The position numbers and the translations under genes are program-made. Under the pieces are notes generated by a model. It did no database searches, was not told the origin of the DNA, and saw nothing but the letters and a program-made list of their open reading frames with translations. A stretch of DNA of 64,000 nucleotides. It comes from Faucicola osloensis_C. GTDB taxonomy: Bacteria > Pseudomonadota > Gammaproteobacteria > Pseudomonadales > Moraxellaceae. Location: positions 109,727-173,726 of the forward strand of contig JABAHL010000004.1 in assembly GCA_019353055.1 (NCBI GenBank), written 5' to 3'. How positions within the stretch are numbered: position 1 is the first letter of the stretch; each line of letters begins with the position of its first letter. Below are positions 54,177-64,000 of this stretch, in pieces.

Positions 54177-54800
54177 ATGTCATTTGAGTTTTATGTGGAT
54201 GTACGTGTGATTGAATCGGCAGATACGGTCGATTTATCACTACCGACCATTCGCAATCAGATTTATGCGGTATTGCATGGCACGTTTCGAGCGTTGGCAT
54301 TGGTGGATAAATCACCATATGCCATAGCATTGGTCCCTTCCCCAAAGCTTAAAGCAAAGCAAGCGGATTTCGAAAAAAAATATGGCAAGTCGCCCCGTTT
54401 TGATTTTGATATTTTTCGGGTATTTTCGGATAGTAGCGAGGCATTACAGCGATTGGTAGATAGTATTAGCCAACATTGGAAAGTGCGGGATTATAGTGTG
54501 GTCGGTACGCCAACGCCTGTACCAACAGCCAAAATCACAGGCTGGCAAAGTTATCGTCGTTTTCGCATTCCTACGGCAAAAATGGAACGTACTCAACTGT
54601 CTGACAATAATGTGCCATTACGAGAACGTCGTCTAGCCACTGCCAAAGACTTGCCGTATCTTAAAGTTGCCAGTAAAAGCACAAGACAAGTTTTTACCTT
54701 AACCATCGATATTGTAACGATGGAAAATGCAGGTGACGGCGTGCCAGATGGCTATGGTTTGGCTCGTGCCAGTCAGCCGTTTGCTTTGCCGATATTCTAA
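54177..54800 (+). CDS. cas6f: Csy4/Cas6f crRNA-processing endoribonuclease
   Basis: From the ATG at 54177 (GAGGGAG upstream, 1 bp after the cas7f stop) the protein is 207 residues. It has FYVDVRVI (Csy4 YLDIRL region), GTPTPVP, DLPYLKVASKSTRQVFTLTI (about 160-179; the serines match the Ser148 region of PaCsy4) and the terminal YGLARASQPFALPIF. It cuts within the repeat and stays on the 3' hairpin. The PaCsy4 catalytic His29 position is Arg38 here; a His at 34 (VLHG) is the nearest candidate. Confidence 0.93.
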   Translation: MSFEFYVDVRVIESADTVDLSLPTIRNQIYAVLHGTFRALALVDKSPYAIALVPSPKLKAKQADFEKKYGKSPRFDFDIFRVFSDSSEALQRLVDSISQHWKVRDYSVVGTPTPVPTAKITGWQSYRRFRIPTAKMERTQLSDNNVPLRERRLATAKDLPYLKVASKSTRQVFTLTIDIVTMENAGDGVPDGYGLARASQPFALPIF

Positions 54801-54803
54801 TTT

Positions 54804-54838
54804 AAAAAAGCAGTAGGCTTTTATGCTTACTGCTTTTT
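54804..54838 (+). terminator. Intrinsic terminator between cas6f and cas1
   Basis: AAAAAGCAGTA and TACTGCTTTTT form an 11-bp perfect stem with a 12-nt loop, ending 20 bp before the cas1 ATG. It would reduce or separate cas1 expression from the effector genes. Confidence 0.8.
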
Positions 54839-54858
54839 CATTTATCAAAGAGAAAAAC

Positions 54859-55827
54859 ATGAGCCAAACTCATAATAGTCATTTACGTAAGCAACGTAGC
54901 CGTCCGCTGATGTTGTCCAAGCGGGCGTGTGTGTTTTATCTTGAGCGAGTTCGAGTCATTTTAAAAGATGACCGTATCGTGTATCTGACCGAAAGTATGC
55001 AACCGATTGAACATTTTTATAATATTCCCGAAAAAAATACCGCTTTTTTATTACTGGGTAAAGGTAGTTCGATTACCGATGCCGCCGCTAGACGTTTGGC
55101 AGAATCAAATGTAATGGTCGGTTTTTGTGGTTCAGGCGGTTCACCATTATTTAGTGCATTAGATTTGACCTTTCTAGCCCCACAAAGTGAGTATCGTCCT
55201 ACCGAATATATGCAAATTTGGATGAAAGCATGGCTTGATGATACGACACGGCTGTTGATGGCAAAGGTGCTATTACAAGAACGTATTGAAATTGTCAAAA
55301 AATACTGGCAAAAAAATCCACTACTGACATCATATGGTATTCGCCTAGATGAATCGGCGGTAGTTAATTTTTCACAAGCGATAGAATCGGCAATGAACCA
55401 AGAGCAGTTATTGACTGCCGAAGGTCGCTGGGCAAAGGTATTATATAAAAGCTTGGCGGAAGGCTGTGGCTTTAAATTTACCCGCGAGGAAGGCAAAAAT
55501 GCCAATGATGATATCGCCGATATCGCCAATAGCTACCTTGACCACGGGAATTATATCGCTTATGGCTATGCGGCAGTTGCATTACATGGGTTAGGTATTA
55601 GCTTTGCTCTACCGATGCTACATGGTAAAACCCGCCGTGGTGGTTTGGTGTTTGATGTAGCAGATTTGGTCAAAGATGCGATGGTGATGCCACAAGCATT
55701 TATTTCGGCAAAACTGGGGCATAATCAAAAAGAGTTTCGGATGCAACTTATCGAGATTTGCCAAGACCAAGATGTGTTGGATTATATGTTTGGCTTCGTT
55801 GTAGACACTTGCCAAAAAATTAAATAA
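54859..55827 (+). CDS. cas1: Type I-F CRISPR adaptation endonuclease/integrase Cas1
   Basis: The protein is 322 residues from ATG 54859 (an AAAGAGA site precedes it; the earlier ATG at 54823 lies inside the terminator). It contains the type I-F Cas1 landmarks ACVFYLERVRVILKDDRIVY, VMVGFCGSGGSPLF and LAPQSEYRPTEYMQIWMK. The metal ligands fall in EGRWAKVLY, PMLHGKTRRGG and FDVADLVKD. Cas1 integrates spacers with Cas2-3. Its position directly before the leader, separated from cas2-3 by 5 kb, is unusual. Confidence 0.96.
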   Translation: MSQTHNSHLRKQRSRPLMLSKRACVFYLERVRVILKDDRIVYLTESMQPIEHFYNIPEKNTAFLLLGKGSSITDAAARRLAESNVMVGFCGSGGSPLFSALDLTFLAPQSEYRPTEYMQIWMKAWLDDTTRLLMAKVLLQERIEIVKKYWQKNPLLTSYGIRLDESAVVNFSQAIESAMNQEQLLTAEGRWAKVLYKSLAEGCGFKFTREEGKNANDDIADIANSYLDHGNYIAYGYAAVALHGLGISFALPMLHGKTRRGGLVFDVADLVKDAMVMPQAFISAKLGHNQKEFRMQLIEICQDQDVLDYMFGFVVDTCQKIK

Positions 55828-55924
55828 AATCAGCTGCTTATAAAAAGCACTTTAAAACGAAGTGTCTTGACTGAATTAAAACGTATATAATTGATATCTG
55901 GGGATTTTGTCAGAAAATTCTCCA
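55828..55924 (+). promoter_or_regulatory. CRISPR leader
   Basis: The 97-bp AT-rich stretch between the cas1 stop and the first repeat holds a TATAAT at 55886-55891. That box would start transcription ~27 bp before repeat 1. A TTGACT at 55867 is too close to it to be its -35. This end is the leader because the repeats are oriented in the standard type I-F direction (3' handle TTTAGAAA) away from it. Confidence 0.7.
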
Positions 55925-58900
55925 GTTCGCCATCGCATAGATGGTTTAGAAATTGCATTTGGTCTTGCTTGTTTAGAATCTTATGTTCGCCATCGCATAG
56001 ATGGTTTAGAAAAAGAGCAAAACGCGGGTAATTCAAAATCTTTCGTTCGCCATCGCATAGATGGTTTAGAAATAACTCCGCGATTAACTTAAAAAATGGC
56101 TCGAGTTCGCCATCGCATAGATGGTTTAGAAAATAGACAGTACGAAAAAAATGTATATAACGTCCGTTCGCCATCGCATAGATGGTTTAGAAAAGTCCGT
56201 CAGTATCGTGAACTGCCAAGGCGATGTTCGCCATCGCATAGATGGTTTAGAAAAACGGGTCAGTTGGATACCTATGAGAGTTAGTGTTCGCCATCGCATA
56301 GATGGTTTAGAAATTTCCCCCTTAGTAGTCCCCAGCTTTTTTTTGGTTCGCCATCGCATAGATGGTTTAGAAAAGTCCGTCCGCAACGACACGCGCCAAG
56401 ACGATGTTCGCCATCGCATAGATGGTTTAGAAATTGTTGGTGGCGCATACATTGGTTTGAAAGTGGTTCGCCATCGCATAGATGGTTTAGAAATTGGCAG
56501 ATGGAACCAATGTATATTACATCCCGTTCGCCATCGCATAGATGGTTTAGAAAGTCAGGACGTTTCCAATTACCACGCTTTTCGAGTTCGCCATCGCATA
56601 GATGGTTTAGAAATGAGCGTTTAGACGTTCTAACCATACCGCCAAGTTCGCCATCGCATAGATGGTTTAGAAAAGAAGTACACCCGTTTTGCGACGCTGT
56701 GAAATGTTCGCCATCGCATAGATGGTTTAGAAACATGATTTTATAGTATTGCTCACTATGTCGGGGTTCGCCATCGCATAGATGGTTTAGAAATACCGCT
56801 TTAGGCGGTGACTTAATCAAGTCAGGTTCGCCATCGCATAGATGGTTTAGAAAGATATCTACCGAGCCAGTAAGCAAAACCACTGGTTCGCCATCGCATA
56901 GATGGTTTAGAAACACACCGCCGGCTCGTACTCTTTGTTATAGTCGTTCGCCATCGCATAGATGGTTTAGAAATGATAGAAAACTGGCGGCGTTAATTGC
57001 TTCATGTTCGCCATCGCATAGATGGTTTAGAAATGGTCCTTTGTAAGCTGCCATTTGCTGAATAGGTTCGCCATCGCATAGATGGTTTAGAAACGCGTGA
57101 TTGCGGGCGGCACACTACAAACCGAGTTCGCCATCGCATAGATGGTTTAGAAAAGACGCGGTTGAGTGCACTCAAGAAACAAAAGGTTCGCCATCGCATA
57201 GATGGTTTAGAAAAGTGTCGCAAATGACCTACGAGGAGTGGGAAGGTTCGCCATCGCATAGATGGTTTAGAAAAATGACATATCAAGCGGTAAGCCATCG
57301 CTATTGTTCGCCATCGCATAGATGGTTTAGAAAAACAGTTACTCACGATAAAAAACTTTTTATCTGTTCGCCATCGCATAGATGGTTTAGAAATTCATGT
57401 CTTATCCAATCACCCAAAGTTTGTAGTTCGCCATCGCATAGATGGTTTAGAAATTGGCAGATGGAACCAATGTATATTACATCCCGTTCGCCATCGCATA
57501 GATGGTTTAGAAAGTCAGGACGTTTCCAATTACCACGCTTTTCGAGTTCGCCATCGCATAGATGGTTTAGAAAAAATGTCACTGAAGTGGTAAGCGATAT
57601 TGATGGTTCGCCATCGCATAGATGGTTTAGAAATATCCAAAAAAATGTTATGACTATTACGACTCGTTCGCCATCGCATAGATGGTTTAGAAAAACAACA
57701 AGTCAAACAATTTGGGCTAAACGCCGTTCGCCATCGCATAGATGGTTTAGAAAACGCGCACCACCCAAAGTGGTTGCCATCACGCGTTCGCCATCGCATA
57801 GATGGTTTAGAAATACTGATAGTTTCCATCGACCTCCATTAGGAGGTTCGCCATCGCATAGATGGTTTAGAAAAACCCAAAACTGGCTACCACCGAGTAG
57901 CACATGTTCGCCATCGCATAGATGGTTTAGAAAAATGCGCAGAGGTTAAATATACCCGAACCGGTGTTCGCCATCGCATAGATGGTTTAGAAAAAAAGAA
58001 TTTTAACCCTAATAATACGGCTGATGTTCGCCATCGCATAGATGGTTTAGAAATTTTGAAATGTCGTTGCCCATTGTTTTAAAAAGTTCGCCATCGCATA
58101 GATGGTTTAGAAATTGATTATTATGATGTTAATCATGATAAATCAGTTCGCCATCGCATAGATGGTTTAGAAACGTCGAGCTTGTAGCAAAAATCACAGG
58201 TCATAGTTCGCCATCGCATAGATGGTTTAGAAATAAGATTTTTCGTAAAGTAACTCCAAATCCGTGTTCGCCATCGCATAGATGGTTTAGAAAAACTGGT
58301 ACAGTGTGACGATACCCGCCACACTGTTCGCCATCGCATAGATGGTTTAGAAAATGCTCGAGCGTGAGAGTTGCGCATTTTCTGCGTTCGCCATCGCATA
58401 GATGGTTTAGAAACACGTGGGATTATACCCCAATTAGTAACACGGGTTCGCCATCGCATAGATGGTTTAGAAATATCACTTCTAAAGCCTTACAATACGT
58501 CTCATGTTCGCCATCGCATAGATGGTTTAGAAAAAGCTATAGCAAGACAATGAACTATAGCCCAAGTTCGCCATCGCATAGATGGTTTAGAAATAAACAA
58601 ATGCAAGCCGTTTTTGAGAATTGTGGTTCGCCATCGCATAGATGGTTTAGAAAACGCAAAAAATGGGCAACTTACACCGCTCACGGTTCGCCATCGCATA
58701 GATGGTTTAGAAAAGTCACAAAACGCCGGCAGCTCAAAAGGTTTAGTTCGCCATCGCATAGATGGTTTAGAAAAAAAACAGTGACGATTTGCACATTGCC
58801 TTGGGGTTCGCCATCGCATAGATGGTTTAGAAAGCTAAGAGTTGCCAAGCTTGAGGCATTACTGGGTTCGCCATCGCATAGATGGTTTAGAAATCTTTGA

Positions 58901-61900
58901 TTTCGACAACCTTGCTGATTGAAATGTTCGCCATCGCATAGATGGTTTAGAAAATAAACTCAGTAAACCTCTCGGTTAACTGCGCGTTCGCCATCGCATA
59001 GATGGTTTAGAAAAGCAACCGCATCATAACCACTAAAAGCCCAACCGTTCGCCATCGCATAGATGGTTTAGAAAATCATTGATGATTAACTTTCATGATG
59101 AATTAAGTTCGCCATCGCATAGATGGTTTAGAAAATCAAGGCGTGTTATTCCCTTAACAACATCCAGTTCGCCATCGCATAGATGGTTTAGAAACCGTGT
59201 TACAAATGGGGGATACACCCCCCGAAAGTTCGCCATCGCATAGATGGTTTAGAAATTAAATGAAAGCTACAGCCCAGTAATATCAAGGTTCGCCATCGCA
59301 TAGATGGTTTAGAAATTATTTGGCTAAACTAGGGTTTAAATAATTTTGTTCGCCATCGCATAGATGGTTTAGAAATTTGCGTTTAGTGGCCAAAGTATAA
59401 TTAATATGTTCGCCATCGCATAGATGGTTTAGAAAATATCGACGAAGAACCAAAAGACCAAACGATTGTTCGCCATCGCATAGATGGTTTAGAAACCTCA
59501 CTAATGACAACGCCCACAGATTTAGAAGTTCGCCATCGCATAGATGGTTTAGAAAAAGTTAAGAAAATAGGTAGCCAATTAAGAATAGTTCGCCATCGCA
59601 TAGATGGTTTAGAAATGTTCGGTCAATGCCACCGCCTAGCGCAAATCGTTCGCCATCGCATAGATGGTTTAGAAATAATGTGTTTTATTGTTTCATTGTG
59701 TCATTAAGTTCGCCATCGCATAGATGGTTTAGAAACGCAAGCTCAGACTCAAACCCAGCGCGCAATTGTTCGCCATCGCATAGATGGTTTAGAAAAAAAA
59801 AAAGTGGGTTAAACTGCGTTTGAATTTGTTCGCCATCGCATAGATGGTTTAGAAATAAATTCACTTGGTGGAATTGGATTGGGCTGTGTTCGCCATCGCA
59901 TAGATGGTTTAGAAAGAGGGGTCAGACTGCACAACTTGGTAGTCAAAGTTCGCCATCGCATAGATGGTTTAGAAATTTAGTGCGTCAAATATCGGTTTAA
60001 ATTTATAGTTCGCCATCGCATAGATGGTTTAGAAAAAAAAAACAAGGTCGAATTTTTAAATAAATTAGTTCGCCATCGCATAGATGGTTTAGAAACTCAT
60101 CAGACAATTTTTTTAAGTTTGGCTTAGGTTCGCCATCGCATAGATGGTTTAGAAATATGGCGAAGTTGAACTTGCTTATCAAGTTGGGTTCGCCATCGCA
60201 TAGATGGTTTAGAAATGATGAGGACGGCAAAGTTATTATTGATGAAAGTTCGCCATCGCATAGATGGTTTAGAAAGCGAATGTCCTGACGGTTCATTGAT
60301 TATCTATGTTCGCCATCGCATAGATGGTTTAGAAAGTCTGGATATGGCACGGCTTGATAATCACCCGGTTCGCCATCGCATAGATGGTTTAGAAATAACA
60401 AAGCATAAATATCATAACAGGGCTTTGGTTCGCCATCGCATAGATGGTTTAGAAATAAAGAAGGTACATATACGCCAATATCATCAAGTTCGCCATCGCA
60501 TAGATGGTTTAGAAAAAAATACTTATACGCCTTATCGCAAATAACCAGTTCGCCATCGCATAGATGGTTTAGAAACCACGCCTCATCAATTTGGCGTTTT
60601 TCGTCATGTTCGCCATCGCATAGATGGTTTAGAAAATCATCATCAAACCAGACATTTCATTTTCCTATGTTCGCCATCGCATAGATGGTTTAGAAAGTTG
60701 TCAGACATACATCACCTATGAATAAAATGTTCGCCATCGTATAGATGGTTTAGAAAAGTCATGCAAGCGATTTTATTTGTTCTATCCTGTTCGCCATCGC
60801 ATAGATGGTTTAGAAAACTGACGCCAAGGTCTGCACTTGTGGGCGTAAGTTCGCCATCGCATAGATGGTTTAGAAATGCCTTGTTCGGTATGTTGTCTAT
60901 TCAATCCGGTTCGCCATCGCATAGATGGTTTAGAAACCGACTTTAACGCCGAGGTCTAGAACATTGCCGTTCGCCATCGCATAGATGGTTTAGAAAACGA
61001 TTAAAAATAGTTGACCCTGATTTTGACTGTTCGCCATCGCATAGATGGTTTAGAAATGATTTATTAACTCGTATTTGGAAAAAAGCAAGTTCGCCATCGC
61101 ATAGATGGTTTAGAAAATCATAAACAGCGTTTGCGCCTTCTTGTTTTTGTTCGCCATCGCATAGATGGTTTAGAAAACGGGTATTATCGCTGACAATATC
61201 CGCCAAATGTTCGCCATCGCATAGATGGTTTAGAAAATCCTTACCACCATCAGCTCCTTTTGCGAAACGTTCGCCATCGCATAGATGGTTTAGAAATCTC
61301 ACGTTCAAGCTATGAGCAAACTTACTTTGTTCGCCATCGCATAGATGGTTTAGAAAACAAACCAATGCGGTCATCGCTGAAATCTTAGGTTCGCCATCGC
61401 ATAGATGGTTTAGAAACGAAGGTACACCCAACACGCCTACAAGAAACTGTTCGCCATCGCATAGATGGTTTAGAAAAAACGGCAAACCTAAACAGCGTGT
61501 ATTCTGTGGTTCGCCATCGCATAGATGGTTTAGAAAACCACAGTAGCTAACATCTGCGCCAATAATCGGTTCGCCATCGCATAGATGGTTTAGAAACAGT
61601 GCCTTTGCCATTGCAGCAGGACTTGGCTGTTCGCCATCGCATAGATGGTTTAGAAAATAGAGAACTTTGCCGTCCTTACCGCGATGACGTTCGCCATCGC
61701 ATAGATGGTTTAGAAAGACGGTTGTTACTTTTTCGCCCACCGCATCGAGTTCGCCATCGCATAGATGGTTTAGAAAGCATCGACTTTAGTACCCACTTTT
61801 TCACCAGCGTTCGCCATCGCATAGATGGTTTAGAAAAAGTCGCTATTGTCGCGGAACTGTTCGGCGATGTTCGCCATCGCATAGATGGTTTAGAAAAAGC

Positions 61901-63759
61901 ATGGCTTAGTCAAGTCATCAGCGTAATAGTTCGCCATCGCATAGATGGTTTAGAAACACTTTACTTGATTGTTAGCAGGGTCTAGCACGTTCGCCATCGC
62001 ATAGATGGTTTAGAAAAAATGACCAATTCGCAGCTTGAGCCGTTGGTGGTTCGCCATCGCATAGATCGTTTAGAAATATCGTATCAATGATTAATGGTCT
62101 TGTTGCTGGTTCGCCATCGCATAGATGGTTTAGAAAAGCATCCTATAAATGCGAATTTACGAGTTAGCGTTCGCCATCGCATAGATGGTTTAGAAACCAA
62201 AGTTTAACCAGTGCCTTTTGTTGACCTTGTTCGCCATCGCATAGATGGTTTAGAAAAATCTATAAAATCACAAACTTTTTTATTAAATGTTCGCCATCGC
62301 ATAGATGGTTTAGAAAAAGCATGGCTTAGTCAAGTCATCAGCGTAATAGTTCGCCATCGCATAGATGGTTTAGAAACACATGGATTTATAGCCTAGATTC
62401 ATGCTTGAGTTCGCCATCGCATAGATGGTTTAGAAAACCTACAAACGGCAAGGCAATGTTGTTTATTTGTTCGCCATCGCATAGATGGTTTAGAAAACAC
62501 TTTGCCAACTGTGCAAAGTGACGGCTGTGTTCGCCATCGCATAGATGGTTTAGAAATATCGCCTTCGGTGTAACCGTCTTTTTTTGCCAGTTCGCCATCG
62601 CATAGATGGTTTAGAAAAGCAGAAGCCGCAGAAGTGGCAAAGGCTCGCTGTTCGCCATCGCATAGATGGTTTAGAAAAGCCGCATCGACTTTATCGCCCA
62701 CAGTTGTTAGTTCGCCATCGCATAGATGGTTTAGAAATCAAAAACTTTTGAGTTATCTGCGCTGGGTGTGTTCGCCATCGCATAGATGGTTTAGAAAAAG
62801 TCGCTATTGTCGCGGAACTGTTCGGCGATGTTCGCCATCGCATAGATGGTTTAGAAAAAGCATGGCTTAGTCAAGTCATCAGCGTAATAGTTCGCCATCG
62901 CATAGATGGTTTAGAAAAAGCATGGCTTAGTCAAGTCATCAGCGTAATAGTTCGCCATCGCATAGATGGTTTAGAAACACATGGATTTATAGCCTAGATT
63001 CATGCTTGAGTTCGCCATCGCATAGATGGTTTAGAAAACCTACAAACGGCAAGGCAATGTTGTTTATTTGTTCGCCATCGCATAGATGGTTTAGAAAAAC
63101 TGCCGCCATCTTTGGCGTTGATATATAGAGTTCGCCATCGCATAGATGGTTTAGAAAACTTCGGTGGGTTTTTTATTTAAGGAGGCGTAGTTCGCCATCG
63201 CATAGATGGTTTAGAAAGTGTACCGTCTTGATTATTTTGACGGCGAATAGTTCGCCATCGCATAGATGGTTTAGAAACTGTGCCATCGTTAACTGCCGCG
63301 CCTGTTTTAAGTTCGCCATCGCATAGATGGTTTAGAAATTAATGATGAGGTTGCTGAGATATTTGCTGAGGTTCGCCATCGCATAGATGGTTTAGAAACA
63401 AAGCGCCGATGTTTTAACTCGTTTTTTTGGGTTCGCCATCGCATAGATGGTTTAGAAAGTTACCGATTTGGCGTTGGGCTTTGCTCACGTCGTTCGCCAT
63501 CGCATAGATGGTTTAGAAAATGCTCAATCAAGCGACTGATACGGCTATCCCGTTCGCCATCGCATAGATGGTTTAGAAACAGCAAGAAACTTGGGATATC
63601 GTAAACCAAGCGTTCGCCATCGCATAGATGGTTTAGAAAAACAAGCGCAATCGGTGCTTCGAGGGCATCTAGTTCGCCATCGCATAGATGGTTTAGAAAC
63701 TATCTCTACAGTGGCAGATAAAATTTATGACGTTCGCCATCGCATAGATGGTTTAGAAA
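55925..63759 (+). CRISPR. Type I-F CRISPR array, 131 repeats and 130 spacers
   Basis: A 28-bp repeat begins GTTCGCCATC and ends TTTAGAAA, with stem CCATC/GATGG and loop GCATA. It recurs every 60 bp from 55925 to the last copy at 63732-63759. Spacers are 32 nt except seven of 33 nt (for example 56133-56165). I noticed two variant repeats: loop GTATA at 60729 and a stem-breaking GATCG at 62049. At least eight spacer positions are duplicates, leaving about 122 distinct spacers. Open reading frames crossing the array are repeat artefacts. Confidence 0.99.
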
Positions 63760-64000
63760 CATGAGCTTGATTGATATTGTTCATGCACCCTACTAAATTT
63801 TTCTAGTATATATCTACTTTGCATTTTTTTCGTCAATATTTCTCATTTTTATACGAGATAGTCCTAATCTAAAGTTAAGGTAAGCAATTTATAGTAAATC
63901 CTAAATTAAAATGAACAATGAATAACACAGTCATTGAGTGACTCAAACTGACTCATAGACAGTTGCACATTTTGCTTCACTACCGCCCACTTATTCTCTA
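63760..64000. other. Region beyond the array, no gene seen
   Basis: After the last repeat come one spacer-like 3' flank and ~240 bp of AT-rich sequence with no open reading frame of coding character and no recognised signal. The window ends here. Confidence 0.5.

Noticed and set aside
54823..54858. Earlier in-frame ATG for cas1 at 54823
   Set aside because: It lies inside the terminator hairpin and lacks a ribosome site; the ATG at 54859 has one and matches the family N-terminus.
55884..55893. GTATATAATT in the CRISPR leader resembles part of the regulatory guide spacer, suggesting a second target
   Set aside because: The match starts at spacer position 4, lacks CC before it and is a generic AT-rich -10 region.
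55907..62870. Many open frames of 60-280 codons on both strands through the array, with repeating VRHRIDGLE, SPSHRWFR, FLNHLCDGE or SKPSMRWRT peptides
   Set aside because: They are translations of the 28-bp CRISPR repeat, with a 60-bp period that keeps frame; no ribosome sites and no real protein character.

Overview
The window looks like chromosome of a gammaproteobacterium of the Moraxellaceae (Moraxella / Faucicola / Psychrobacter-like). Supporting this are mreBCD-maf transcribed divergently from gatCAB, a RelA whose HD domain is degenerate, moderate to low GC, and Moraxella/Acinetobacter-type accessory genes. The exact species cannot be fixed from the sequence alone.

Positions 1-40.4 kb are mostly ordinary chromosome. 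In order they hold: cell shape (maf end, mreD, mreC, mreB); the tRNA-dependent amidotransferase gatCAB with a tRNA-Pro; an SH3-like secreted protein and a YkuD L,D-transpeptidase; a nitroreductase; a CYTH-CHAD protein; rlmD; a DUF1615 lipoprotein; relA and mutM; an alpha/beta hydrolase; an RluA-type pseudouridine synthase; a frameshifted WG-repeat gene; hemL; ppk2; a split YeeE/YedE sulfur transporter; and a TetR regulator. A small metabolic block follows (GMC oxidoreductase, aldehyde dehydrogenase, MpaB-family oxygenase), then an EmrB/EmrA-like efflux pair, a duplicated-and-fused 3-hydroxyacyl-CoA dehydrogenase, and a heme-peroxidase cluster (catalase-like, DyP, and an unknown partner).

Positions 40.5-46.6 kb are mobile and decayed. 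They contain an intact IS1-family element, an arsenic operon (arsR divergent from arsBC), several broken genes, an internally deleted IS5-family element that cuts off a Rep_3 plasmid initiator gene, and six 22-bp iterons. This is best read as the scar of an integrated plasmid replicon.

Positions 46.7-63.8 kb are a complete type I-F CRISPR-Cas locus with a non-canonical layout. cas2-3 is transcribed away from the effector genes (divergent cas8f-like, cas5f, cas7f, cas6f). cas1 lies at the far end beside the array, behind an intrinsic terminator. The array has 131 repeats of 28 bp and 130 spacers, with duplicated spacer blocks near the distal end.

The most interesting signal is in the 440-bp gap between cas2-3 and the effector operon. 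Two degenerate CRISPR repeats flank a 38-nt spacer-like sequence. The first 11 nt of that sequence recur 79 bp downstream, directly 3' of a CC dinucleotide (the type I-F PAM), in a promoter-like region. This is the architecture of a crRNA-like regulatory guide (CreR, or the CreA half of a CreTA module) that would direct the Csy complex to its own locus. The same gap is followed by an intrinsic terminator, a small KilAC-domain DNA-binding protein, and a second terminator before the effector genes, so regulation of this system is probably layered.
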